A DNA stretch of 64,000 nucleotides, taken from the NCBI GenBank assembly GCA_030272155.1, contig CP126203.1, forward strand, positions 4,594,501 through 4,658,500. Reading direction: 5' to 3'. Each line of letters starts with the position of its first letter. The first letter of the stretch is position 1. The notes under the pieces are model-generated. The model did no database searches and was not told the DNA's origin. It saw only the letters and a list, made by a program, of their open reading frames with translations. Both the position numbers and the translations under genes were made by a program. Origin of the DNA: Tetradesmus obliquus (lineage: Eukaryota > Chlorophyta > Chlorophyceae > Sphaeropleales > Scenedesmaceae). Below are positions 13,207 through 25,558 of the stretch, one piece after another.

Positions 13207-15009
13207 ATGCCTGCTCTCGGCCAGATGGAGAACGCTACGCTCATGGAGGTGGAGCACACCCCTCCTGTGCACAAGCGCATGCTGGACATCCTGCCCGGCG
13301 TGAGCGGAGGTGTTGCCCGCATCATGGTGGGCCAGCCCTTCGATACCATCAAGACCCGCCTGCAGGTGCTGGGCAAGGGCACAATCGGAGCAGCAGGAAT
13401 GCCCGCTGACATGGTCTACAGCAGCGGCATGGACTGCGTCCGCAAGATGGTAAGCCTCGCACCTGATAGTACCTGATAGGCAGTAAGCCAGTCACTGCCT
13501 TGTCAGCGCCGCATTGCAGCAGCTCACACAGACACTGCAAAGCATCCAGCGCAAGCTCATTGGTCTATATACTCCTTAGTATGCGTGTTTCATGTGGTAC
13601 TTACATTGCTGCTGTGTGTACCTGCATGCATACCAGCTTCAACTATGCTCTGCACACATCCCTGGTGCAGCTAGGCGCTACTATCTGGTTGTATGCATGT
13701 TCCTCGCTGCTAAGCAGCTAATCTGCTGCAGGAAACTGCTCAGCCACTTGTCTATCATCAGCCTTCCCTGCTGCGTAATCTCCAAACGGTCTGCTGACAC
13801 CTCCCGCCTGTCTTGCTGCCTGTTCCTGCTGTCCTTCCTGCTGCTGCTTCCACCCCTCAGATGAAGGCTGAGGGCCCCACTGCACTGTACAAGGGCACCA
13901 TCGCCCCGCTGCTGGGTAACATGGTGCTGCTGGGCATCCACTTCCCCACCTTCACCAAGACCCGCGCATACCTTGAGAAGGACCTGCCCGCTGGCAGCTT
14001 CTCTCCCTCCAGCATCCTGCTGGCTGGTGCTGCTGCTGGTGCTGCCGGCTCCGTGGTGTCCACGCCCACCGAGCTCATCCGCACCAAGATGCAGATGGTG
14101 CGCAAGGCCAACATCGTGGCGCAGATGAAGGGCGCCGCTGCCGGCGGGCTCAACCCTGAGGAGAACTACAAGGGCAACTGGGACTGCGCCAAGAAGATCC
14201 TGCGCAACCACGGCCTGCGCGGCATCTACTCCGGCTACGTGTCCACGCTGCTGCGTGACATGCAGGGTTACGCCTGGTTCTTCTTCGGCTATGAGGCCAC
14301 CATCCACTACCTGGCGGGCCAGCACGGCAAGACCAAGGCAGACCTGGAGTACTGGCAGGTGGGTGGCTGTGGAACGGATGGCTGCAGGGTGCTATTTGAC
14401 TGTGCTGCTCGTGTTTGAAGGCTGAAACGGCTAGGCAGGGGTCAATACAGGCTGGTGTGACTTGCAGGAATGCTGTCAGCTGTGACCTGCAGGAATAGCT
14501 GTGCATCCCCTGTGTGTTTCCTGCAAGTGTGCAGGCGGCAGCAGTTTTGCTGAGCAGTGTGTTAACCTCTGTTGAGCATCAAACGAGCTGAATGTGACAA
14601 GCCTGCTGCTGTCAGCCCTGCATCAAACACTGCTCTCAGCTGGTCCTGACCCTTTCCGCCCTGCTGCTGCCTTCCCTGCTGTGCCCAACAGGTGATGGGT
14701 GCCGGTGTGATGGCCGGCTTTGGTCTGTGGGGTTCCATGTTCCCCATCGACACCATCAAGTCCAAGATCCAGGCAGACTCCCTCAGCAAGCCAGAGTTCA
14801 AGGGCACCATGGACTGCATCAAGCGCTCCATCCAGATCGAGGGCTACGCAGGCATGTGGCGCGGTGTCACCGCCGCCCTGTGGCGCGCCATCCCTGTCAA
14901 CGCAGCCATCTTCCTGGCAGTTGAGGGCACCCGCTCACTCATTGCAGACAGCGAGGAGACAGTCGAGGCACTGGCAGCCAGCGTGCAGGACAAGTCGCTG
15001 GCAGCATAA
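13207..15009 (+). CDS. SLC25 mitochondrial carrier, copy B
   Basis: Paralogue of the minus-strand carrier that ends at 8055, 352 residues. Exons are 13207-13449, 13861-14358 and 14692-15009, all phase 0, with the same exon lengths as copy A except for one codon fewer at the end. The three carrier signatures PFDTIKTR, PTELIRTK and PIDTIKSK are intact, as is RAIPVNAA, so the copy looks functional. Visible protein differences are few: Lys/Arg near the end of exon 1, Asn/Thr in exon 2, and a short change close to the C-terminus (IDALAASVQGEK against VEALAASVQDK). Like copy A it is a predicted mitochondrial inner-membrane exchanger of the carnitine/ornithine/BOU-like branch. Start and end are supported by their identity in the two copies. 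Confidence 0.9.
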
Positions 15010-18000
15010 GCTGCTCCCGCTGTTGCTGCTGCTGTTGACGCATGTCTTGCATGTCGAGGCATATGGCTTATTGCACGAGTTGAGCGCTAGCGTGTTCTTT
15101 TCCGCTTCCAAAAATCTTGGCAGTGTTGCGATGGCGTGCCGCCCTGTGCAACGTTTCATGGCGGTTGCTGCGCTGCTGCTGTTGCCGCCCGGCATGGGTG
15201 GCCTGTAGTTTCGCCCTGTGTAGTCTGAACAGTTGCGCCCGAGCGAGTTGTCTGAGTGGTGTGCTGCCGGCAGCCGTGCGGAGTGTGCTCTCATCACCAG
15301 CAGCCGAAAGGACTGCTGACTGATCTCCCATCGTCAAACACACGTTTGCTTCTCCATAGTGTGGCTGGTCTCGTGATGGACCCAAGCTGCTAGCACCTGC
15401 CAGTGCGTTGCTGTGCCATGCACAAGGCAGCGAGCAGTGCGCTGCGATTGTACTAGTGTGAAGTTCTGCTGTGAGCCCTGAGGCATACTTGCAGCGCAGA
15501 GTTTGTGCCCAGCTGCTAACTAAGCGCTGGAGTAATTCTTGTGTCTTTGAGTGTTCTGGGCTGGCTGCAGCGCATGTTGCTGGCATGTTAAGAGTGGCTT
15601 GTACTATTACTGCATCAACGGCGGATCCAATTTTTTTGGACAGCAGGCTGAGTCGAGCGGCTGACGCTGTACTGACGCTGCTGATTTGGTTTGTTTCATA
15701 GGGTTCAGCCGTGCTGTGTTGTTGCATAGCTTTTACTAAGTCGCGTGACACCATTGGCGCGCAACTTCATGCAATGAAAGCTGGCTGCTGCGTGCCAGTC
15801 ACCTCAGGCAGCAGTAGGTGCAGCTTTGTTGCTGTTTACTGGGACTACTTTCCATGCCAGATGCAACAAATGGCTTTCAGTGGGCACTGCATGTGCTCTG
15901 CAGCTTTGGGGCGTATTTGGCTCCTCATTTTGTCACAGCCTCATCTTAATGTGGGGCATACTCTACTGCAGGTTTGGGCATCAAGCAGCGGCCAGCCACA
16001 GGCAACTTCTGTGGTGACTTGGCAAGCTGGCATACAGCTGTGTGCTGCTTGAGACCTGCCCCTCCTGTTGGGGCCTGCACCTTCCTGTTTGGACTGCTGT
16101 GTGCCGCAGCGCGTGGTGTTTCTGGAGCTCACTCGTGTGGGCCTCTGGTGATGTGGCGCTAGCTGGGTAACAAGCTGTCCTTCATCATGCGCTGTGTTGC
16201 AAGCCTGATGCTGGTTTGAACTTTATATTATCGCGCCAGCACGACTGTATTGTGCACTAGATACTGCACTCAGAGCTGCAGCCTTCTCGCCAGAAATGAT
16301 ACAAGTGTCTTACAGTTACAGGTGTCTTGGCGAAATGAGCTGTTCTTACTGTTGACCAACATGCTCACCGTGTGCAGACCAGGCTGAACTACTGCCATGC
16401 TAGAGCCAACCAAACTGCGTGTGCTCAACTCTACCTGCAAGCAAGCAGCTGCAAGCTGTATCACATTCTAGCCACTATGATCTGCACTATGATATACAGC
16501 TGGCAGCTTGCGATCACAGCGTCGTGGGTGCCTCGCGCGCGGTTCCGGGCACTTTTGCGCGGGCTTGTGCGCCAGACGTCTGAAATCCACCAGGCGCATG
16601 GCTTATCAAATCACAAAGTGGCGCTGAGACGCACAAAAACCGCAAAAGTTGGCATGGACGTCAGGCTCAAGTCCAGGTGGAGCAAACACTGAGATTACCA
16701 GTACAGCCTGTAATTGAGGGCCTCGGAAGCAAGTCCAGCTGGTTGCTGCCAACTGCAAGAACAGCTGCAAACAGCGTGCGGACGCAGCAACTCAACACGT
16801 CAGCCCCGTAAGATGACCCCGCCTGCTGGTGCCGCAGGTGGACCAGCACAGCCATGCCTGCAGGCATCTACAGCACAATACACTCTGTGGACATACGGCA
16901 CGTGCCTTGTTTGTCATATTCAAACCCACGGCACTTGCAGAAGCAAGTTGCTGCACCAGATGCAGATACAATGTATGACTAGCTGCTGCACCAAACATAC
17001 TCCTAGTAGGAGGGGCTGCTGCCCAAGGCGCATGCCAACAGAGCACAGCAGGTGCACCATGCAGGACAAGCGCTGTGCTTCACACACGGGCTGCACTTGC
17101 TTTGATGCATCTGCGCTGCGCCACACATGCTTGCATGACGGCTGCTTCCTTGGCACATGTGTTGCTGGGCCGTGTATGCATAATCCGCTACACTCGATGG
17201 TCAGCACGGCACAGCTGTTTCGTAACATTTGAACCCACGCCAACACAGAAGAGACACCGCCGCACAATGACGCAGCTCACACATAAACACACAACCAACT
17301 ACCTGCAAGCTACCTACGCTACCATGCCCAGCACAGGTTCCAGGTCCCAGGCAATACAAGGAGGAGGGCAGGCACAGCAAGGAGAAATCACCGTGCCATT
17401 GCTTGACACATGCGTAGCATGCGTCTGTAGCTGAATGCACATTACTGTGCATGCAGCGACAGCAACCCCTCTCCACCCTGAAAGACCCACATGCATCCTG
17501 CGCACGCCACACAACCCCACTGCCGCATGTGGGGCAGTAATCTACATGACTAATCCAAGCTACTGCTGCTGCTGCTACGCTACTGCTACGCAACTGCATC
17601 ACATCAACGCCGCTAGCAACGTCATTTCAAGAACCCACGCATCTCTACACTAGTCGCAGTGTGGCACTCAGGTGGCTTTGTAAGAGCTCAAACCCTCATG
17701 ATGCAACCTGCCAATACCTGCAGCAACGTGCTGCCCCCAGGGCTGGCAAACGCATGCCATCTGCTGATGTGCAAGGCAAAGATGGCACAAACACACGCTG
17801 CTGAATGACAAGAACATGACTCCAGCATAAGCATGCAGCTGCTAGCAGCCATCACCACAAGTGCTGCTTGAAGCACGCTGGCACTGCTAGCACTGCTGCT
17901 GGGTCGGCAGCTGCTGCAGTAGCCCAACATCGCTCTGCAGCAACAGCACAAGCTGCTGCTGCTGCACTGCCACAGGAGCGTTGCCTGCCAGCTGTTTGCA

Positions 18001-18022
18001 GATCTTGCCGCCGCTGCTGCTG
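15010..18022. other. Gene-less stretch between convergent genes
   Basis: Lies between the 3' end of carrier copy B (+) and the 3' end of the mTERF-like gene (-), so much of it may be untranslated or intergenic. A 228-codon minus-strand open frame (15068-15754) has no recognisable motif and no supporting splice structure. No RNA gene or mobile element was recognised. Confidence 0.4.
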
Positions 18023-19571
18023 CTACGAGTGCTGACCTAGCTGCTGCAGAGGCAAGCCGGCAGCAGGCATCAGCAGAGCAAAGCCACCCAAGCGGCGTGA
18101 ACCTACAGCGCCGGCAGCAGCTGCAGGAGCCAATGCATACACAGCTCGGCCCCCAGCACCAGCCGCCGTTGCTGCCGCTGGTGGCAGCAGCTGGCCGTTG
18201 TGGATGCAGAATGTGCTGCTGGTCGTGGCGCTGCATCCTGCAAACTGCAGCGCCTGCTGCTGCTGCTGCTGCTGTGACTGGCTGCTCTGCAGCAATGCCT
18301 GCTGCTGTTGCTGAGGGCTGCTGACTGCAGGCAGCTGGCCCGTGATAGGCTGCTGCTGCTGCTGCCTGCATGACTCAGCAGCAGCAGCAGCATGGTGGCA
18401 ACCATTCAAGCAATCCACCTCATCACCAGCTGCAGCCCTATCCACAGCAGCCGCAGCAAGCTGCCATTCACATGCTTCATCCCCGCCCTCTGACACCCCG
18501 CCATCATCATCCCCGCTGCTGCTGCTGCTGCCACCGCTCCACGCCTCGTCATCACCACCCTGCCTGCTGCTGCTGCTGCCACCGCGGCCCTGACCCACAA
18601 TCCTCCTCCCCCTCGGCGCCCTATGCCCACCCCTGCCCCGGCCACTGCCCCCACCCTTGGCGCCTGTCTTGCTGCTGCTGCCGCCGCCGCCTGTCTTCTT
18701 CTTTTTGCAGGGTTTTAGCGGCAGCTCCTGCAGGGTTTTGGGGGCCGGGATGCTTTTGGCTGCCGCCCGCCAGTCTGCAAAGCCTGGGAAGCGCTCCTCA
18801 AAGGTAGGCGAGGCCATGTTGTGCAGGGAGATGCCTTTTGCCTTGGCCTCAGCTAGCTTGCTGCTGGCCCTCAGCCACTCCAGGCGGTGGCTCAGCAGCG
18901 TGAACTGCCACTCCGGCAGCATCAGCGGCGCCAGCATGCTCGTCACAGACCTGCGCGCAGGGGGGACAAGGGACAGGGAGTCAGGCGCATGCAGGGCTGC
19001 AAGGCAAGTGCATGCCACAAGGCAGCATCGGTGGCGCCAGCATGCTCGTCACAGACCTGCACAGGCGCAGGCGCAAGTGCATGCAGGACAGGGCAGCAGA
19101 TAGAGAGTCAGCAACAACAGCTCTCTGAAAGACGAGTGCAGCAGCCAAACAGTGATACACGGCTGCAAGTGCAGGCTCACGTCACAAGGCAGCATCAGAG
19201 GGGCCAGCATGCTGGTCACAGACCTGCACAGGCGCATGCAAGCAAGGCAGTGCGGCAGCCACACAGTGAGCAACCTGCCCTTGGCAGCACCGCTGCAGGG
19301 TGATGCGTGCCTGCAGGGCTGCAACTGCAAGTCACCAGGCGTCCTGCCGCGTGACAGCCACAACAACACACACCGCAGCCCCACAATCTCACCCGCTGCT
19401 GCAGGCCCAGATGTCCTCCATTTGTTTGTAAGCTTCATAGTTGGCTGCCACGCGCTCCGGGGCGTGGATGAAGAAGGCCGGGTAGCACAGCAGGACCTGG
19501 TACACGGCGCGGTGCAGCGCAGCGGCTGCGTCATCCGGCTGCTGCTGCTGCTGCTGGGTGGAATCACCAGC

Positions 19572-19602
<31 letters not shown>

Positions 19603-19635
19603 GGTTGCTGCTGCTCCTGGGTAGCGTCAAGAGAT

Positions 19636-19666
<31 letters not shown>

Positions 19667-19695
19667 GCTGGTGCTGCTGTTGCTGCTGGTGTTCC

Positions 19696-19730
<35 letters not shown>

Positions 19731-20121
19731 CAACTCCACCTGTTGCTGCTGCTGCTGCTGCTGTGCACCAGTTGGCTGCTGTTGCCACGGCTGCTCCTGC
19801 TGCTGCTGCCCTGATTGGTGCTGCCCCTCGACCTCTGACTGCACAGGCAGCAGCTGCTGACACTGTGCTGCTCTCTGAACCATGCAATGCTGCTGCTGCT
19901 GAAATGACTGCTCTGGCTGCTCTTCCTGTCCTTGCTGCTGCTGCTGCTGCTGCAGCATGGCGGCCACCTCAGCCAGCTCTGCATGAATGCTGCCTGCAGC
20001 AGCTGCTGCAGCAGCCAGCGCCCCGGCAGCGCATGTCTCCTCCCCATCAGCTGCTGCTGCCCCTGGCATTACTACAGCTCGCTCAACAGTTGCTGCAGCT
20101 GCCTGCACGTCATCCAGCGTG

Positions 20122-20162
<41 letters not shown>

Positions 20163-23100
20163 GGCGGCGGCGGCGGCATCTGCCGGTGCTGCACCCACTG
20201 CTGCCACGCTCCCTGCCACCTCAAGAAATGCTGCTGCTGCTGCCAGGCCTGCTGCTGCTTGGCCTGCAGGCGCAGCGCCCGCCCCCTCCGTCACCTTGGC
20301 CAGCAGCGCCCTGCTGTAGCCGCAGTCGTCAGACAGCAGCCGTTGCAGCAGCTTCACCGCCTGCACACAGGCACACGCGCAGCCATGATGTGTGTTAGCA
20401 CATGCAGCCGCAGCACAGCATGCACGGCAGCGCGATGTCAGCAACTCGCCAGACAGCAGCCGCTGCAGCAGCTTCACGGCCTGCAGCAGCAAGCACCAGC
20501 GTGCGCAGCAAAAGCACGCGTCATATACATATGAAGCGAGCACACGAGCAGCAGCCACTGCAGCAGCCTCACCGCCTGCAACAGCAAGCAACAGCATGCA
20601 CAGCAAACGCAAGCGTCATGCGAAGCAAACACACGCGCAGCAGCCGCTGCAGCAGCTTCACCGCCTGCACACGCCCGGGGCAGCATGCGCAGCACAAGGT
20701 GAGCGTCAATTGCAGGGGACCAGAACGCGCGCAGTTGCCGCTGCATCAACCGCGGCTTGGGCGCAGGCGCAACCGAGCTACAGCATGCACAGCAGCAGGA
20801 AAGTGTCTGTAAAAACGAACCAACACACACGCTTTAGCCGCCGCAGAAGCAGCATCACCATTGCATGCACAGCTGCAGCATGCAATTTTGCCACAGCATG
20901 CATGGCAGCACCATGCAGCAACTTGCCACAACAAACACAGCCAGCAGCCAGGCGTGTCCCATTCGCCGGCACAAATTGACAACCGTCGGCATACGTGCCA
21001 ATTTCAGCAGCACTCACCTTGCGGATGCGCTCCGTGCTCATGGTCAGGATGACCGGGAAGCGCAGCAGCAGCGGCGCGGCGTCCCGCGCGCCAAACAGCT
21101 CCACAAACACCGCCAGCTTGGCCTGAGGGCAGCAGCAACCAAGTCAGCAAGAGCAGCAGGTCAGTAATCAGCGCAACATTCGTTTGACGTAAGAACACAT
21201 GAATCCAAACAGCTCCACAAACACCGCCAGCTTGGCCTGAGGGCAGCAGCAACCAAGTTAGCAAGAGCAGCAGGTCAGCCAGCAGCTGCCTGCAGTCGTG
21301 AATCGCATGCAGCAACACACCCCTGCGCGCCAAACAGCTCCACATACACCGCAGCTCCACCTGCGGGCAACAGCAGTAGCTGTCGCTTCTCTTCAACTAC
21401 AGACAAGTGAAATGTTTGAGCGTATGCCCACCTTGGTGCTTACTGCAGTGCGTGTCGCCAACTGGGGGCACCTGTCCAGCAGCTCATGCGCCTGGGACGG
21501 CAGCATCAGCCCAGGAGACAGCAGGCCCAGCAGCGCTGCTACAGCAGCCGCCAGCGTGGCCTCCGCGTTGTTCAGCAGCCGGGGGCACTTGCGCAGCCAC
21601 AGCAGCATGCCGGGGCGACGGTACGGCGCAATGACAGCTGCGAGTGAAGGGTGCGAGCGCAGGGGAGGTGGCGAGTCAAAAGTAGCAGCCGCGGACGTGA
21701 TTGTTGTTGGCAGAAAGTTTGGAAGCAGTGCACGACCTAGAACAGAGCAGCATTTGCTGCTTGATTGTGCACATGGCTGCCCAACCTTATTGTGCGCTCA
21801 GAGCGGCCAAACAGCCGCAGCGGCCAAACAGCCGCAGCATCAGGTCATGCTCTGCTGTCCTGCTCTACGGACGCCTTCAGCACGTGCAGATGACAATGTG
21901 GTGTGTTGTCGCTCACCCTTGAAGCGCTGGATGCGGCCGCGTATGGCGGCCAGGCCCGGGGCGCGCTTCTCCTTGTGCAGGAAGGCCATCACGGCAGCAG
22001 CAGTCTGCGGGTCCAAGCCCTCCTGCAGTCACAGTGGACAACGCAAGAACCAGCATTATTGGTTTATGTTGTGAAGCAAGGCCACCACTGCAGGAAGGCC
22101 ATCACGGCAGCAGCAGTCTGGGGGTCCAAGCCCTCCTGCAGCAGGGAGGGCAGGGTGTACGAGACGGCGGCGCAAGCAGCGCGGTAAGAGACACATCAGT
22201 TTTTTTAGTAAGATAGGCACCAGCATACAGTTGCAACGGTCTGCGAGCCCAGGCCGGCGGCGGCTTACGCCGCCTCTTGCGGGGCAGCGCAAGGTGGCAG
22301 GGACGGTGGTGCAGCAACAGCCGTTTGCACCACGCAGCAAGGCAGCATGTGGCGTGTGCTGCCACTGGCTTCCTTTGAAGCCCAAAACTACTGCCAACCT
22401 GCTACCCACTGGCACGCGTGCACGCAGATGCCGCTGGCAGTAAACACCGCAGCAGCAGCCGCACCTCTGCCAGCATGGCCGCCACTGCTGCGGCGTCACA
22501 CGCCATACAAACCCCTCCCTACGTCACAAATGCACAGGTGAATGCAGCCACGACAGCCGCCATCCAGGCCCACTTCTGCCCACTGGCAGCAGCAGTCTGA
22601 GGGTCAAGCCCCCCTGGCAATGGCACGCACACATGCAATCCTCTATGTAAACACGCACACGAACGCAGCTACAACAGCAGCCATCCGACCTCACCTCAGC
22701 CAGCATGGCCGCCACTGCTGCCGCCTCCGCTGATCCCTTGCGCAGCGGCTCCACTGCAGGCCCGTTGGCATGCCACGGGCTCCACGAAGCGCCAGAGCCC
22801 CTGCAGCATTGCAGCTGATGTAGTGAGCAAGGTTTGAGGTTCAAGGGTTTTGGGTCAACATAGGGTCTAGTTGCATATGTTCCACTGCGGGCCCGTTGGC
22901 GTGCCAGGGGCTCCACGACGCACCAGAGCCCCTGCGGGTTTGAAACGCATGACAGATCATGGGTTGTAGAGGTTGAATTGTAACAAATTGCTGCAGGCAT
23001 CCACTGTATACCTGATACTTCAGACCTGAGGTCCATATGAAGTGAGACGGACGTGGTGGGTTGCAAGCTATCCACACAAAACGATTGCAAGCGCAGGGCC

Positions 23101-23725
23101 GCAACCAACCCGCCCTTCCCCTGAACAGCCCTTACACAGTGTGACATGAAAAGTGTGTTTTGAGCGCTTCTGCTGTCTGCAGCAACCCAATCAGCAACAG
23201 AAATGCATATAAAGGCTCACAGCGACACATGCCACCCTCCGCTGCCAGCCACCCCACCTGTAGCACATTTCCAGTGCAGCAGTGCGCAACAGCAACAGGA
23301 ATTCAGCATACAGGCAGCCAGCACCAAGACAGCATCCACCCGCCCCACCTGTAGCAATCCTCCAGTGCATCAGTGCCAATGCCATCCACAGCAGCAGCAG
23401 CAGCAGCAACAGCAGCGTTGCGCTTGCGCCGCTGCTTGGCCGGCCTGCTGCTGCCATCTGCATCAGCCTCCGCAGCAGCTGCTGCTGCTGCTGCTGCTGC
23501 AAGTTCGGCGTCCCGTGCCTGCCTGGCAGCTGCCGCAGCCGCCTGCGCCGCTTCGCTGCTGCTGCCGCTGCCGGCCTGACCGGCTGCTGCTGCTGCTGAT
23601 GCATCTGCTGTCTGTTGCATCATGGCCTTATACTTACGTGCTTTGCGCCAGCTCAGCTCTGGCGCATACCTGGCAGCAACCCAGGCCCCCTGGCCGCTGC
23701 TGCTGCCGCTGCCACCCTGCTGCTG

Positions 23726-23769
<44 letters not shown>

Positions 23770-25558
23770 CGCCATCAGCTGCAGCTGCTGCTACCTCACC
23801 AGCAGCTGCAGGTGAAGCCGACGCAGCATTTGGCGCTGCAGTGCCTTGCAGGAGACCACCAGCAGCTGCTGCTGCTGCTGCTGCTGCTTTGCTGTCCTTG
23901 CTGCGTCCCTTGCTAGTCTTGCTCGAGGGTTTTAGTGGCAGCACAAAGACCTGCACCCGCTCATTAAACCGCACCTTCTTGCTCGCCTGCGCGCCAGCTG
24001 CAGGAGAAGGTGAGCGGCGCTTGAGCGACGACTGCAGCTGCAGCTGCGGCACACTACCAGCAGCAGCAGCAGCAGGGCTGCAGCGCGGCGGCAGCGCAGG
24101 GGACCAGCAACGTGCAGCAGCAGCAGCAGCGCCAAAGCCGGGTGATGGTGAGGGGCTACGAGACCAGCGGTTGCCTGGGAAAGCCGCCTCCATGCCTGTT
24201 GCTGCTGCGTCCCTTGCAGGACTTACTGCTCTTGCTGCTGCTGCTGCTGCACCCAGGGGAGGCAGCTGCGGTGAGGGTGACCTGCTGCTGTGGCCCGTGC
24301 ACAGCTGCTGCTGCTGCTGCTGCTGCTGTGGTGGAGGCTCACATGGCACCGGCTGCTGACCCTCCTGTGCCTGAGAGTTCGCTGCTGCCATTGATGCTGC
24401 TGCGTCTTCTGTCACTGCTGCTGCTGCTGCTGCTGTTGCTGCTATGCCTGGCAGATGGTCAGCGCTGCCACTCCTTCCCAGCTGGGAATATGGCGTGAAT
24501 GCGCTGCTTCCTGCAAGGACCCTACCTGCTGCTGCTGCTGCTGCTGCCAGTGGCAGTTCAGGCTTTGCAAGCCCAGGCCCCAGCCCTAAGCCCTGCTGCA
24601 GCTGTGGTTTAGACCGGCTGAACCCCGTCGCTGCAAGCCCCAGCCCCACACTGCCAGAGCCACCTGCAAAGCCCTGCAGGCGCTTCTGCGCGCTGCTGCT
24701 GCTGCTGCTGCCGCCGCCTATGCTGCTGCCGATGCCCCTGCTGCTGCTGCTGCCTCCAGGAGAAGCAAGGCCGAGCAGCCTACCTGGCTTGCCTAGACCC
24801 CCCAGCCTGCCAGAGCCGCCGCCGCCGCTGCTGCTGCTGTTGCTGCTGCTGAGTCCACCTAGACGTCCAGAGCCGCCGCTGCTGCCGCTGCCGCCAGCTG
24901 CAGTGAGAATTGGACTCGTGAGGCTGCCTAACCGTTGCAGGCTGCTGCTGCTGCCGCCAGCTGCTGTTGACAGAGGATTTGCATTTTGCATGTGGCAACT
25001 TGCTGTGAGGGTTGGGCTGGTGAGGCTGCCTAGCCGCTTCAAGATGCTGCTGCGGGGCAGCTGCAGTAGCGGAAGCTGAGCAGCAGCAGCAGGGGTGGCA
25101 GGGGCAGGAGCAGGTGCCGGCACGGCAGCTGCCTTATCCTGCTGTTGCTGCGTAGGTGACCCTGCTGCCGCTGCTGCCTCCTGTGACACTGCCACATCCG
25201 CCAGCTGCTGCTGTTGTTTATGTTGTTGTTGTGGGGCGCTGGTGCAAGCCACTGCCGCAAAGCTCCCAGGTTGCTGCAGGCTCAGCAAGATTGTTGGTGC
25301 GGCTTGCTGCTGCTCCACACTGTGCTGTAGCTGCTGCTGCTGCTCCTGCTGCTGCTGCTCCACATGCCGCTTTGACTCTCGACGGGCTGATGCCTGCCGC
25401 AGCTGTTCATGCTTGTCTTGCTGTGGCAGCGCATGCAGCTCTGCCTGCTCCATTCCTGCAAGAGCAGATGCAGCTGCAGGCGCCGGCTGCTGGCTGAGCT
25501 GCTGCTGCTGCTGTTCAGCGGCTTGACGCCCCTCATGCTTCGTGGTTTCAACTGCCAT
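18023..25558 (-). CDS. Large mTERF-like protein with low-complexity arms
   Basis: A seven-exon model: 25558-23349, 22800-22695, 22022-21917, 21637-21432, 21122-21018, 20360-19393 and 18950-18023. All seven exons close in phase to give 1542 residues. Residues about 773-935 carry short helical repeats of mTERF type, with the Leu/Pro pattern seen in LLWLRKCPRLL, LLDRCPQLATR and LLRFPVILTMS. A further repeat (LLCYPAFFIHAPERV) follows a long poly-Gln region (about 1080-1200), and a Lys/Gly-rich then poly-Gln tail ends the protein. mTERF proteins act on mitochondrial or plastid nucleic acids. The first 736 residues are Ala/Gln/Ser-rich, with SILK at 171-174 and KVRF at 528-531, resembling PP1-docking motifs. 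No clear transit peptide is seen. The exon 4 donor could instead be 21444, also in phase. The first exon could belong to a separate gene, but its phase fits. The mTERF call itself rests on pattern. Confidence 0.6.
19018..19250 (-). repeat. Two intronic copies of the exon 7 acceptor edge
   Basis: The true junction is at about 18905-18962 in the mTERF-like gene. Diverged copies lie at about 19018-19075 and 19187-19250, in direct orientation and within the preceding intron. All three contain the acceptor AG and the start GTCTGTGACGAGCATGCTG (one base changed in the third). Confidence 0.8.
20440..20690 (-). repeat. Three intronic copies of the exon 6 acceptor edge
   Basis: The exon 6 start (GCGGTGAAGCTGCTGCA on the minus strand, at 20360) recurs at about 20451-20485, 20545-20585 and 20640-20675 in the intron before it. 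Each copy keeps a CAG or similar acceptor and is followed by related intron sequence rich in GCGTGTGCTG-like words. Confidence 0.75.
21083..21380 (-). repeat. Exon 5 acceptor edge in three tandem copies
   Basis: A block with the exon 5 start and about 40 bases of upstream intron occurs at 21083-21165 (true), about 21205-21285 and, more diverged, 21328-21375. The second copy is almost identical to the first across both exon and intron parts. Confidence 0.85.
21975..22145 (-). repeat. Exon 3 acceptor edge duplicated
   Basis: About 48 bases of the exon 3 start plus the acceptor (true copy ending near 22025) recur at about 22091-22143 with one or two changes. A more diverged trace with the same words lies near 22585-22612. 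Confidence 0.85.
22446..22940 (-). repeat. Both edges of exon 2 copied into the flanking introns
   Basis: The exon 2 donor edge (true at 22680-22727) has a copy at about 22460-22500 in the following intron. The acceptor edge (true at 22745-22805) has a copy at about 22880-22940 in the preceding intron. In the upper copy the acceptor reads CGCAG, still usable. The exon 1 donor edge (23340-23370) also has a copy at about 23250-23290. Confidence 0.75.

Larger units (their letters stand above)
8055..15009. repeat. Inverted gene duplication with divergent arms
   Basis: The arm 8055 to about 10120 (minus) matches the arm from about 12845 to 15009 (plus). The match covers three exons, parts of both introns and roughly 350 bases of upstream flank; for example the same block around TCTACTACGTTAGTCTCCGA lies before both starts, and a matching block with CTGCAGTGCCCAC lies further out. 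Exons are almost identical, while introns differ in length (344 and 411 bases for intron 1; 314 and 333 for intron 2). The two 5' ends face each other across about 3.4 kb. Confidence 0.9.

Noticed and set aside
15068..15754. 228-codon minus-strand open frame after carrier copy B
   Set aside because: No domain, no splice partner, and it lies in the probable 3' untranslated region of the carrier on the other strand.
19389..20612. Long open frames opposite the poly-Gln, poly-Ala and poly-Ser regions on both strands
   Set aside because: CAG/CTG runs are open in several frames on both strands; only frames joining in phase to structured exons were kept.
23303..25558. Separate single-exon gene for the low-complexity N-terminal region
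   Set aside because: Its end has a donor at 23349 whose phase fits the next exon, and the whole seven-exon chain closes in frame. A separate gene remains possible but needs an arbitrary stop.
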